Shown: piece by piece, positions 36,472 to 48,467 of the stretch
How positions within the stretch are numbered: the first letter of the stretch is position 1
Layout of the letters: the number at the start of each line of letters is the position of its first letter
Assembly (NCBI GenBank): GCA_016946835.1
Contig: JACVTC010000003.1
Coordinates: 149,501-213,500, forward strand
Direction: 5' to 3'
DNA: 64,000 bases
Origin: Neocallimastix lanati (nom. inval.)
Taxonomy: Eukaryota; Neocallimastigomycota; Neocallimastigomycetes; Neocallimastigales; Neocallimastigaceae
Made by a program: the position numbers and the translations under genes
Notes under the pieces: generated by a model
What the model saw: the letters and a program-made list of their open reading frames with translations, nothing else
What the model was told of the DNA's origin: nothing
Database searches by the model: none

Positions 36472-37116
36472 ATGAAAATAACAAAAAAAGTATTATATGG
36501 AATAATAGGGGGAATAATATTAATTATTTTGGTTGCAGTTGGTATTATTTTAATTATTGTAAGTGGAGATAAGGATAAAGGAGATAATGGGGATGAAGAA
36601 ATTTTAAAAGAAACCAAAATTACAGGAAAGTCTGATAGTTTAGTATTATATTTTTCTAAAACAGGTAATACACAAAAATTAGCTCTAAAAATTTCAGAAT
36701 ATATTAATGCAGATTATGAGAAAATAAAAGCAACTGTTCCCTATCCTACCGAATATAATTCTCATGTGAATATTATTAAACAAGAACAAAAAGAGGATTC
36801 TAGACCAAGCTATCAACCAATAATGGCCAATTATACTAATTATAAAAATATATTTATAGGTTATCCTATTTGGATTATGGATATACCTAGAATTATTTTA
36901 TCGGTAGTAGAAAATGAAAAAATAAATGGGAAAATTATAATTCCTTTTATTACCTCAAATTCAAGTGGTGAACATAAAACCACAGAAAAAATTAAAGCAA
37001 TTTTAGATAAATCAGAGTTTTTACAATGGATCAATATATACAATTCAGATATGGATATTTATGAAGAAGAAATTGAAAAATGGTTAGATAGCATAGGCTT
37101 TAAAAAGGAAGAATAA
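36472..37116 (+). CDS. Membrane-anchored flavodoxin (214 aa)
   Basis: Single-exon gene for an FMN-binding electron-transfer protein. Residues 8-30 form one transmembrane helix (LYGIIGGIILIILVAVGIIL), followed by an acidic linker and a complete flavodoxin fold from about residue 54. The phosphate-binding loop is YFSKTGNT (residues 60-67). YPIWIMDIPRI is the isoalloxazine-binding loop, with FITSNSSGEH following. This loop pattern is that of the long-known bacterial flavodoxin_4-type proteins, common in gut anaerobes. A signal anchor would place the domain outside the cytosol or in an organelle lumen. A bacterial origin by transfer is plausible but inferred only from the family distribution and lack of introns. 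It has no partner gene nearby. The start is the first Met before the helix. Confidence 0.85.
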   Translation: MKITKKVLYGIIGGIILIILVAVGIILIIVSGDKDKGDNGDEEILKETKITGKSDSLVLYFSKTGNTQKLALKISEYINADYEKIKATVPYPTEYNSHVNIIKQEQKEDSRPSYQPIMANYTNYKNIFIGYPIWIMDIPRIILSVVENEKINGKIIIPFITSNSSGEHKTTEKIKAILDKSEFLQWINIYNSDMDIYEEEIEKWLDSIGFKKEE

Positions 37117-37468
37117 TAATAATATATAAAAGTAATTGATATCCTCATTTTCTTATAAAAAATATATATTAATTTAAAATTATAATAATGAACATATAAT
37201 TAAAAAAAATTAATAATAATAATAATAATGATGATGATGATGATAACTTAAGATATAAGAATTATCTAAAAAGTTTTATTACCATTTTAATAAAAATTTA
37301 ATAAATAAATAAATATTAAATGAAATAGATAATAATAATACATTAAACATTAAATTATTAATTTATTAATAAAATAAAAATAATTTACAAAATACAAATA
37401 TAAACAATTTAAATACTTCTTATTATTATTATTTTTTTTTTCTTTTAAAGATATTTTTATTTATTGAA

Positions 37469-37500
<32 letters not shown>

Positions 37501-37709
37501 CATTGATAGGTTTGTATAGTAGGTGCATTAATATATTATATAAAGCTTTACTTTTTATTTTATTTTTTTTTTATAAGTATTTTATTATAATATATTAATT
37601 CATTGTTTTATATATTGTCATTATTTTATTAAAAAAATTGACAATAATAAAATATATTCATTTACTATTGTAATTTATTATTATATATTTATATCAATTA
37701 AAATATAGT

Positions 37710-37763
<54 letters not shown>

Positions 37764-37971
37764 TAAAAATTATAAAATATATTCAATATATTCATATTTA
37801 TATTCATATATTTATATCTATAACAAATAAATATAATATTATAGTATAGAAAAATTTCATAAAATATAGACTATAAGAAAAAGATAATTTTTTAGTATTA
37901 CTATGATGAATGTATTATATATATATAATAAATATAATTTTAACATTCATCATTGTATTTTTTTATTCTAA

Positions 37972-38007
<36 letters not shown>

Positions 38008-38515
38008 TTAATATTTATCTTTATAATTATTTTCGTTATTAGTATTATTTATATGATTATGCTTATAATTATTAATTGGATAATATATAAACATCTATAC
38101 ACATATTAATTATGTATTTAAATTTTGTATTATATTATTTATTATTTTTATTTATTATTATTACTATTTTTATTATTACTTTTACTATTTTTATTATTAT
38201 TATTATTATTATTATTAAGTACTTTTTTTTTTTTTTTTTTTTTTCGATCATACTAAATTATATATTTTAATAATTACTACTTTGTCTATTATTATGGTTA
38301 TATATTTATAAGAAATATTTAGATTAATAAATATATGCAAATCTATTTTAGAATGAGAAAAAAAAAATTTTTTTTTTTTTAATCAAATCGTTTTATTCAT
38401 GTAGTAATTATTTAATATATAATATTGTAAAAAAAAAAACAAAAAAAAAAAACAAAAAAAAATTTTTTTTTCTTTTATTTGTTTTATTATTTAAAATTTA
38501 TATTTAAATTTGAAT
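37117..38515. other. AT-rich spacer
   Basis: Includes a T-run of about 47 nt (37712-37758), long TA runs and ATT microsatellites. No gene seen. Confidence 0.6.
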
Positions 38516-39237
38516 TTATAATTTAAATGGTTTTTCAACAATTGGAGCATGATTTTCTTCAGATTCAATATATGGAGGTGGTTCATCAGTTGATTTTTTT
38601 GCATTACTTGATGATGGAACATTATCAATGTAATTATTATTTGAAGTTAATGAAGCAGGTAAAATATTAGCAGTACTAATTTCTTGTGAGGTGACATTCA
38701 TAGATGTATTAGAATTGGAAGAAGTAGCTTGATTGAAACTAAGATTATTTTGATTGAAACTAAGGTTTTGGTTGAAACTGAGGTTATTTTGATTGAAACT
38801 GAGATTACCATTATTATCAACAGTATTATTTATAGTTATTGTTGGTGTGAGAGTACCAAAGTTATTAGCAGTAGTTGTAGTATTAATTAAATTTTGATTA
38901 AGATAATTAATGTTGGTGCCATTACCATAATTAAATGTATTGGTCAAATAATTATTACTAGGGTTTAAGTAATTTATATTAGCGGTACCGTCAGCATTTA
39001 AGGTCAAAAAGTTGTAATTAGTACCAAAATTATTATTCATCAAAACTTGATTATTATAGTTTAGTAAATTCATTGATGGATCATTAGTAAAATTATATAA
39101 ATTCTTATTTAAATTATTAGTTATTTCTTGAATACTAGTACCATTCATAGTTTGTGAATTTAATAAATCAACATTTATTTCATTACTACTAGTATTATTC
39201 TTAATATTATTATTACTAATATTATAATTATTATTAC

Positions 39238-39282
<45 letters not shown>

Positions 39283-39327
39283 TACTATTATTATTATTAT
39301 TACTATTACTATTATTACTATTATTAC

Positions 39328-39358
<31 letters not shown>

Positions 39359-41262
39359 ATAATTATTGTAATCATTATAATTATAAGTAGTAGTATTATT
39401 AGTAGTAGTAGTAGTTGGAACAGAAGCTACTGTATTATCAACTTGATTTTTTGAAGTTTTAGGGAATTCTAATGTAGTTGGTGAAATATTACTACTTTTA
39501 GTTTTATTATGAATCAAATTTGAGGAATAAGATTGATTTTCATAATTATTATAATCATTGCTTTCTACTGTTCGATTATTGTAGTTATAAATATCTTTAG
39601 AGTAATTATTCATCATAGTAGGAGGAATGAAATTTCTTATATTTTTTTTACTATTTTTCTTTTTGAAATAACGAAATGCAACAAAACCCAATAGGGCAAG
39701 AATAATAGCAATAATTGAAATAATTAGAAAAGTATGACTTCCTCCAGGATTTTCTTTTACGGTTTCACCTTCCTTAATTTCTTTTTCTTTGCAAACGCTC
39801 AAGGAAGCAGCACATTTTGGTTGTTCGCCTTTTTTATAGCAAACATTACTACCAGTAAATGAACAAATATCTGATGTAATAAATGGTACAGGTCCTTTAA
39901 CATTTGAAAGATTAGATGCATCACTGTTTTATCATAATATAATATTAAATATTATTTTATATAAATCCATTAATATTCAATTCTAACAAATAATTAAATA
40001 TTATATGACCAATTTAATTAAAATTTTACTTTTAAAATATGACTTACAAATTTTTTAAACTTTTTAAATCTTTAAAAGACGATGGAATTTCCCCTTCAAA
40101 TTTATTATTGGATATATTTCTAATTTTAAATTAATTAAAATGATATTTAATACATTAATAATTAAAATTTTATTTATATTATTATTATTATTATTTATAA
40201 TTTTTATACTTACAATACTTCTAATTTATTATATTTGCTGATATAATCTGGAATATTTCCAGATAAATTATTATTTTGTATTTCCCTATTAATTGAAAAA
40301 GTTTAATATATATAAATATATATAATTCAAATTTATATATTATTAATGTAATTTTAGAGAATATTATCAATATTGATATATATATAAAACCTACAAATAT
40401 TTAAGATTATTCAAGTTATTTAAACTATCACCAATTTCACCACTTAAATTATTATTACTCAAAAATCTATTTATATAGTATAAAATTGAATTATTTAATA
40501 AATATATATATATATTATATTAATATGGTATTTGAATGAAAATTATATATATATAATTGTTAATAATAAATATTAATATTTACAAATTTTCAAGATTAGT
40601 AAGTTGTGAAATTGATTTTGGAATACCTCCAGTGAACGAACATCCTCTTAAACTCCTATTAAATAACCAATATACATCATTAATATAAATAATGAATATA
40701 TCATATAATATATTATAATATCGTAAAAATATAAATAATTAATATATATTTATTATTTTTTTTTTATTAAATTGATTATTTAATAACATACAAAGTTTTT
40801 AAATTGGTTAATTTTGAAAAATCATCAGGGATTTCACCAGTTAAACCAGCTTCGGCAAAAGATCTTTATAAATATTATAAAAAAAAAAATTTAGTAATTT
40901 ATATATATTTATGAAATTTATAATAAAAACATATTACAAATGTTCTAAGGAAGAGAGTTCAAATATTTTTGAATTAAAAGGTTTTTTAAGTATATTTTCT
41001 CTTAAACGTCTATTAAATAATATAAATATTTATATATTATTAAATAAAGGATGGTTAACTTTAGAATTTATTATTAATTCTCTTTTACTACTTTTTTTAT
41101 TAACATTTACAATTCTGTAACTTTATTATTAAGCCCCACAACATATGTTCCTTTGGCATTAGCACCAACTTGTGCAAAACAACCATTAGGAGTATTCCAA
41201 TATATGGGAATATTATAAAAAGTTAAAATTTCTTTAACAATGTTACATTCAATAGTAGCCAT
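38516..41262 (-). CDS. Leucine-rich-repeat single-pass membrane protein with PPxY tail (eight exons, 663 aa)
   Basis: Exons: 41262-41111, 41009-40938, 40863-40792, 40655-40584, 40466-40395, 40285-40214, 40119-40048 and 39923-38516. All introns are phase 2 and the sum is 1,992 nt. Exons 2-7 are each exactly 72 nt and each encodes one 24-residue plant-type LRR (LxxNxLxGxIPxx...LxxL). Exon 8 encodes a Cys-bearing cap (DICSFTGSNVCYKKG...CAA...SVC), a transmembrane helix (FLIISIIAIILALLGFVAF), a basic stop-transfer KKKNSKK, a long Asn/Ser/Thr-rich cytoplasmic tail with FNQNLSFNQ repeats, and the C-terminal DEPPPYIESE, a PPxY motif of the type that binds WW domains such as those of Nedd4/Rsp5 ubiquitin ligases. 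No kinase domain. Exon 1 (CNIVKEIL..YW..P.GCF) looks like an LRR N-cap, but no signal peptide is visible, so an upstream exon may be missing. Likely a surface sensor or adhesion protein (inference). Confidence 0.88.
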
Positions 41263-41563
41263 TTTTCAATAAAAATTATTTTTTATTTTAGAATTAAACT
41301 TTATATAAAAATATAAATTTATGTTTTATTTTTATTATATTTTTGAATGGTTTATTTTTTTATTTAATTATATTTTATATTTTATATTTTATATATTAAT
41401 AATTTATATAATTTATCTTCTTTTCATTATATAAAAAATATTATTGAAATAGTACTTAAATTATTATCATACTAAAATTATGATTTATTTAAATTTTAAT
41501 TAAAGATAAATAATTGTGTTAGTACTGATTCAATTAATAATTTTTGATTTTTTTTATGTTTTG

Positions 41564-41600
<37 letters not shown>

Positions 41601-42409
41601 TATGTATAAAATAAAATATGAATAAATATAAAAAAAAATTTAATATAGTCGAAATTTTTTATCATTCTTTTTTAGAACATTTATTAAAAAATTAATATAT
41701 TTTATATATTTAATATAAAATAAAGTTTAAAAAAAAAAAGAAAAAAAGAAAAAAAGAAAAAGATTTATTAATTATTTTAATATATTAAAATTTATTATGT
41801 TTATATATTATTTATTAAGTTATTATAAATAACATAAAATAAAATTTTATTTATTGATATAAAATAATTTATGAAACATATATATTTTGATTATATTATA
41901 TTCTTGAAACAAAATGAAAAGATTTCGTATTTTTTTTAACAAATATATTTATCATAAAATAAAAATATTAATTATCATATTTTTACTTTATAATCAATTA
42001 TATATATAAATTAAAATTTTAACATTAAATTTTCCATATTAAAAAAAGTTTTTTTTTTTTATATATATATATTTATTTAAAGTGGAATAAAGTGGATTAT
42101 AAAAAATTAGTTATATTTCTTACTAATAAAATAATAAATAAATAATATTTTAAAAAGTTGTCATAAGAAAAATAAAAGCTTTTATTAAAAAAAAAATTAT
42201 TTTTTAGGAGAAAAAATTAATAATAATTTATTATAATTAATATATAATTCAAAAATTCAAAAAATTAAATCATTATCAAAACTGTTCTTATTTTCTTTTA
42301 ATATTATAAAAACAAACTTATTTTTGATTTATTATGAATTTATATATTAATATTAATATCAAATTTTTTAATAAAAACTTTTAATTTATATGTACATATA
42401 TAAAATTAA
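41263..42409. other. AT-rich spacer upstream of the LRR gene
   Basis: Nothing coding or repeated beyond homopolymers. Confidence 0.6.
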
Positions 42410-42745
42410 ATGAATAGTTAAGTAATAAATAATAAATAATAAATATATAAATAATAAATATATAAATAATAAATAATAAATATATAAATAATAAATATAT
42501 AAATAATAAATATATAAATAATAAATAATAAATATATAAATAATAAATAATAAATAGTAAATAATAAATAATAAATATATAAAAAATAAATATATAAATA
42601 ATAAATAATAAATAATAAATAATAAATAATAAATAAATAATAATAAATAATAAATAATAAATAATAAATAATAAATAATAAATATATAAATAATAAATAT
42701 ATAAATAAGAAATAATAAATAATAAATAATAAATAATAATTAATT
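42410..42745. repeat. AATAAATAATAAATATATAA minisatellite
   Basis: About 330 bp built from AATA, AATAAATAATA and ATATATAA modules arranged irregularly. A 126-codon open frame across it is an artefact of the repeat (Ile/Tyr/Leu/Phe only). Confidence 0.9.
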
Positions 42746-42924
42746 GAATAATAAATAACAAAAAATAATTATCATTAAAATATATAATATTGATAATGTT
42801 TTAAAAATGTAATTAAAAATATTTTTTTAATACTACATAAATAAAAATAAAAATTTGTACATAATACACTCAAAAAATAAAATAAAAAAATATTAGGAAT
42901 TCTTTTTTTTTTTTTTTTTTTAAT

Positions 42925-43080
42925 AAGTAGCTAAGGAGCTTTAAAAAGTCAACAATTTAGAAGCAGGGACTAGTTTCCTTGAGATACTGAATTGATATAC
43001 TGGAGATATTTAAAACCCTTAATTAATAAAGATTACACCACTTATTAAGGATTGAGAAACCTTAAAGAATAAATCAATTT
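42925..43080 (+). pseudogene. Possible coding relic, unidentified
   Basis: A less AT-biased island between low-complexity stretches. One plus frame reads VNNLEAGTSFLEILN, YTGDI, LIKITPLIKD and ETLKNKSIY with stops between the pieces. It looks like decayed protein-coding sequence, but no family can be named. Confidence 0.3.
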
Positions 43081-43882
43081 ATTTCTATTTTTTATTATTT
43101 ATTTATTTATTTATTATAACAATAGTATTTTATCTTAAAAAATGAAAAGATCTACTAATTATAATAAACATAGCTTTTAAAACTTTTATATTTCATTTTG
43201 GAATATCATAATTTTTTTTCTACTTTTATTTTATATATAATCAGTCTTAATATTTGTAATAGTCAGGAAAATAATAATAATAATAATAAATATAATAATA
43301 AATATAATAATAAAATTTTTATTATATATATATATATATATAAAGAATGAATCATTGTGATATTTTAATACATTTATTTATTAATATTTATTTATTATTA
43401 AACTTTATTTATATATATAATTTTACTTCAATATGAAAAGATTTTTACACATATGATATAATCCACAATTTTATCTTACTTGAAATAAAATAAAAATACT
43501 GAAAAGAAAAAAAATATAAAATATTTCTTATTTAAATTTTTTTTTTATATTTACAATAAACATATATAAAAAATAAAATAAAAAAAATATAAAATAAAAA
43601 AAAAAAAGAAATAAAATATTCATAAACATAGTCAATTTTCTTATTTATTAATTCTTTACTCATTTATTTATTACATCATCTGTTTAAAAAATAATGAATT
43701 TTTTTATATTTGTTTTTATTTACATTTATATATAAACTTATTTATATATGTTTTAACCTATTTATAATTTAATTATTAACAAATTATTTAATTTTCATAT
43801 AATAAAAAAAAAAAAAAATTTCTATAACATTATATAATTTCAATATACATAATTAGTATCACAATTTGATTTGTTGTGTAAC

Positions 43883-43951
<69 letters not shown>

Positions 43952-44349
43952 TTTTTTTATCAAAATAGTAAAAAGTCTTTTAATAATTAACTTTTTTAGT
44001 TTAATTATAAAAGAAAAAAAAAAAATAAAATAAAATAAAATAAAATAAATAAAAAGACTATAAACATTATAACATTATTATTTATTTTCTATTGAGAATA
44101 AGATATATGTACATATATACGTTTTTTTCATTTGCAGACTATCAAATACTAATTTTAAATTTGAAATGAAACTCAAAATAATTAAGAAATACTAGAACAA
44201 AAAAAAGTTAAAATATGATAAATAAAAAATACATACATTTAATGTATTTATTTATGTATTTATTTATTTATTTATTTATGTATTTATGTATTTATTTATT
44301 TATTTAGGTTGAAATTTTAAAAACAACAAAAAAAAAATAATAAAGCTAA

Positions 44350-44395
<46 letters not shown>

Positions 44396-45239
44396 TGAAT
44401 TTGAATTTTTTTATATTAATTTTATTTTTTTTTAGTCTTAACCAAAAAAAAAAAAAAAAAAAAAAAAAAGTTATATTAAATCATAAATAGAAATTATTTT
44501 GATATGATCCATCAATAATTTTTTATATTGGGAAAGATTGATATTAAATTAATTTATTTTTTATTAAATTTATTATTTCATGATTAATACTTTAGAGTTT
44601 TAAAAAATTATATGATATATATTAACCTTTTTAATTAGAATTTGGAATTTATTTAATAATAATAAAATAAAAACTTTTTTTTTTTTTAAACATAATTAAA
44701 AAAAATCAATTTAATAAAAATATATTAAAATTAATATTATTTTATGAGTATCCCACATAGAATAAAGTGGATTGAGATAATAAATATATAAATAAATAAA
44801 TATATAAATTAATAAATTAATAAATATATAAATTAATAAATTTATACTTTTAAATTAATTAAATCTCAAATTTTTACACTTAATTTTTTTTTTTAAAATG
44901 TATTAGTAATAAAATTTTTTTTATATATTAATGGTAACTTTTTATTTAATAAATTTTCAAATTTTATTAGTATTAGTTTATATTTTTTTTTATTTGTATT
45001 ATTTATATATTAAAATGAATTTAAATAAATATAATAATAATGTAAAATTTGTTTTTTTTTTCACTTTTTTCAAAGTTATAATTCATCTTTCATATATATA
45101 TTTTTGTTTTGCTTGTTTTATTATTTTTTCAAAACTTTAAAAAAAAAAAATTTATTTCCCAGAATTGAACATAATTATTCTTTAAATAATATAGTGAAAT
45201 AAAAGTAATATTCAAAATAAAGTGTACAAATAATTTCGG
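43081..45239. other. AT-rich spacer
   Basis: ATT and AAT microsatellites near 43888-43948 and 44350-44394, TTTA runs near 44240-44310, A/T homopolymers. No gene. Confidence 0.6.
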
Positions 45240-46042
45240 AAATTTCTAATCAATAAAAAGTCCTTCTTTACCAAAAGATTCCATAATTTCAAATACTGAC
45301 TAATGTTACTGATATTGGTCATTTCGTAATAAGCACGTTGTAAAAAATTTACTTTACTTTCTCTCTAAAATTTAACTACCACCAAATAAAATTTTTTCTT
45401 CTACGACTTCTTGATGGAATTTCTCTATATTATTAGTATGAACATCAAAAATATAGGTATGACCAAATTTTATTTTAAGATGTTCTAGTGTACGGATACT
45501 TGTAATTTTTCATTAACTATAATACTTATACTATTACAATATAATTCTATTACTTCCATAGAGTGAGTGATCATAATAGTAGCCGATTGACTGTTTTGAA
45601 GAGTTACCTTAATAATATCCCAGACATAATGACGAGGTGGACAGATCCTAACCAGCAGAAGATTCATCTAAAATGGTTTTGAAAGAAGAACGATGAAGAA
45701 CAATTAAAATATTTAATTTACAAGGAGTAGTACGTAAATAATTTCCCAAGTTAACCATAAAAGAGTACAATTAGTACCAATAGTAATATGACCTTCTCTT
45801 GTTCCATTTTCCTTTTCTTCCATTAAATAGTTACTTAAATGAAATATTTGAGCAACAAACATTAAAGCAATGACAGTAGCATAAAATACTAAAAGATGCT
45901 TGACAATTCTCCTTCTCATTTAATATAAAATGGTTTTTTGACTTACTAAATTTTTCAATTTCAACATTGAAATCATGAACTGTATCATTGGTTTTCCATT
46001 GAATAATTGTTTTATCAATAGCCACTTGTAAAAAGGTCAAAT
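45240..46042 (-). pseudogene. ABCA-subfamily ABC transporter, internally deleted relic
   Basis: Reading 5' to 3' on the minus strand gives LQVAIDKTIIQWKTND, corresponding to the segment before TM2 of ABCA half-transporters. After a frame change comes a hydrophobic helix (ATVIALMFVAQIFHLSNY), then LMEEKENGTREGHITIGTN and LLWLTWEIIYVLLL, the diagnostic EKE..(I/T)(K/R)EG motif and next helix. The frame then jumps straight to the end of the nucleotide-binding domain: DESSAG- and RHYVWDIIK-, ATIMITHSMEVIELYCNSI and a FGHTYIFDVHT-like regulatory part. Walker A and the signature region are missing, so most of the protein was lost by deletion, with several later frameshifts. Confidence 0.75.
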
Positions 46043-46045
46043 AAA

Positions 46046-46383
46046 TTTTTGTTAAATATCAGCTTTAGCATCTTTATTCTAAAATAAATTTTTTTATCGA
46101 TATTTCTTTTTATACTTTTTATCACTCTAAAAAGTATATTTAAATAAATAAATATGATAAAAATGATTTTATTTTTTTTTTGTTAGTCATTATTTATTTT
46201 ACTATTTACTTTTAATAAAAATAATTTTTTTTTTTTTATAATTTTAATATTCGTTATTAATATGAAAATTATTTTATTAATAATGTCATTATTGCTCTAT
46301 ATATATATATTAATTTTTCATTTTTAATATATTTCTTTTGTAATTTTTATCTTGATTAAAATAAAAAAATTTATAAAACAAGG

Positions 46384-46419
<36 letters not shown>

Positions 46420-46626
46420 AAATTCATGAAAGTTTAATGGTTCATGTTATAATTTAATTTACTTTTTTTTTTTTTTTTTGTTTTTTTGTTTGTTTGTTTT
46501 TGGTGACCTTTAACTTGTAGCTTATAAAAATATTGTCTACTTTTTTACCACTTTCCTCTATAAAAAAAGTACCATAAAATTTTTTTTTATATTTTATGGT
46601 ACTTTTTTTTTATAAACGTAGAAATA

Positions 46627-46662
<36 letters not shown>

Positions 46663-47051
46663 CTATTATTTTAATTATTTTATTTTTTTTTCCATATTAA
46701 TATATATAATGTACAATAAAATAAAAAGAAACCATAAAATTTTTAATAATAATTGTGAGGAATCTGAATTTGAGTTTAATAATTATCATTTGTAATATTT
46801 TAAATTTTTTAATATAATTTTAAAGTATTATATAATAGTAAGAGTATTTATTTACAGTTTTAAAATATTTATATTTAAATTGAATTTAAAAAAAAAAAAA
46901 AATATCAACTATCAATGATTTTTACAAACGTATTTATATCATGATAATTTAATAAGAAATTAATGAAATATTCTTTGTAGAATTGTTTTTATAATTTAAT
47001 TAAATTTTTAAAAAACTTCTTAAAAAATATATATATATATAGGTGAATTTT

Positions 47052-47085
<34 letters not shown>

Positions 47086-47287
47086 GTTTTTTTCCTCCAT
47101 ATTAATTAATTAATTAAACTTTCTCTGGATGAAAATTATTAAATAAATATTCAAAGTATATTATTATTTATTTTGCATTGATTTACAAAAATCATAACAT
47201 TAAATAATTTTATTTTTTATTTCATATTTCATATTTATATCAGTTTTAATATTCAACCTTGCCTTGTTAAAAAAAAAAAAAAAAAAA
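46046..47287. other. AT-rich spacer with a strong hairpin
   Basis: A-runs (46382-46418, 46631-46659), T-runs (47056-47084) and the hairpin at 46562-46609. No gene. Confidence 0.6.
46562..46609. repeat. 18-19 bp perfect inverted repeat
   Basis: AAAAAAAGTACCATAAAAT and ATTTTATGGTACTTTTTTT are perfect complements separated by about 10 nt of T-rich loop. This is longer and less trivial than the usual AT palindromes here. It could be a MITE remnant or a transcript-end hairpin. Confidence 0.7.
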
Positions 47288-47725
47288 ATGATGGTTTCTA
47301 TTTTGTTAATCGTTGCTACTGTTTCCGCTGCTAAGGCTTCCGCCTATTTCTTTGCTGAAAAAACGGATTACTAATGGTGTTCTGGTAATACTGTTGTTTA
47401 TACTGATAAAGATGGTAAATAGTGAATAATACACTACTAGTAGTAGTACATTTACTAATGTTGAATTCTTCATCAATCCATTCTATACCGATGAAGATGA
47501 CGCTGCTATTGCTAAAATGTCTGATTCTTCTCTCTTTGTTAAAGTTGAAGAGATAAGGACTTACTCTAATAATATTTTATTAGATACCATTAAGAACATG
47601 AACAATTGACAATTGGTTAGATACTAACTTAAAAGGATGCTCTTTCCAAACAAAGTGGAAGTAAGAAGGTTTTCTATGTTAAAGAAAAAGATGCTACACC
47701 AATGATTAAAAAGAAAGTAAATCTT
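47288..47725 (+). pseudogene. GH6 cellulase (cellobiohydrolase-type) with dockerin fragment, broken
   Basis: A signal peptide MMVSILLIVATVSAAKASA is followed within 20 residues by a dockerin fragment (WCSGNTVVYTDKDGK, matching the CCS..VVYTD.DG.WG core of fungal CBM10-like dockerins). Next is the start of a GH6 domain: NVEFFINPFYTDEDDAAIAK, MSDSSLFVKVEE, RTYSNNILLDTIKNMN. A frame change leads to WLDTNLK and then GSKKVFYV. In these fungi GH6 enzymes have signal peptide, dockerins, linker and GH6 in this order. Here the linker and most of the dockerin are compressed, several stops interrupt the frame, and everything after the first about 70 GH6 residues is lost, including the catalytic Asp region. 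Confidence 0.75.
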
Positions 47726-48467
47726 TTAGTTATTTTCCTCAAGAATATTATAATGTCTGTTCTTTTTTAATTGTTATATTATAGCTACTATCTATTTCAG
47801 TTTCAGTATCATGAAAATAAAAAATAAAATTAAATAATATATGGATACATATAGTAATTTCATAATTTATTATTATTAATATTATTTTTTTTCTTTTAGG
47901 ATATATATTTTCATGTATTTATATTGTTAATTTTATTTACTTAAAATAAATATGTGTTAATTTTTTTTTTTTTTTTTTTTTATTTTTAAGTATAATACTT
48001 TATAAATTCAGAAAGAAAAATAATTTAAACATTTAAATATTATTTAATAAACAACATAAATACAGTTGTTATGTTGTTAAAATGATCATTTATTTTATTT
48101 AAAACAATAATAATAATAATATAAATATAAATATATCTTAAATAGATTATAAAATATTTAAATATTTTATAAAAAAAATAACAATAATAATAAAGTACTA
48201 TTAAAAAATATTGTGTTTTTTTCTTTTAGTTTAGTTTGTATGTTAACAAAAAAGTTTTTTTTTTAAATATTAAGTTAGTAAATTTATATTCTAAATTTAA
48301 CTTTAAAAATTAATTTTTTTTTTTTTTTCATAAAGTATTAAATTTTGAAAATTTGTACAACCATTTATAACATAATAAATACATATAATTTATTTATAAA
48401 AATTTTTCATTTTTTATTTATTTTTTTTTTTTTGTTTTTTTAGTTTATTAGTATATATAAAATCAAA
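47726..48467. other. AT-rich promoter-side spacer of the LOR gene
   Basis: No coding region. A T-run lies about 40-50 bp before the start at 48468. Confidence 0.55.

Noticed and set aside
42381-42761. 126-codon minus-strand frame
   Set aside because: Encoded entirely by an AATAAATAATAAATATAT repeat array.
44931-45140. 69-codon hydrophobic plus frame
   Set aside because: Composition is indistinguishable from background T-rich sequence and there is no homology-like pattern.
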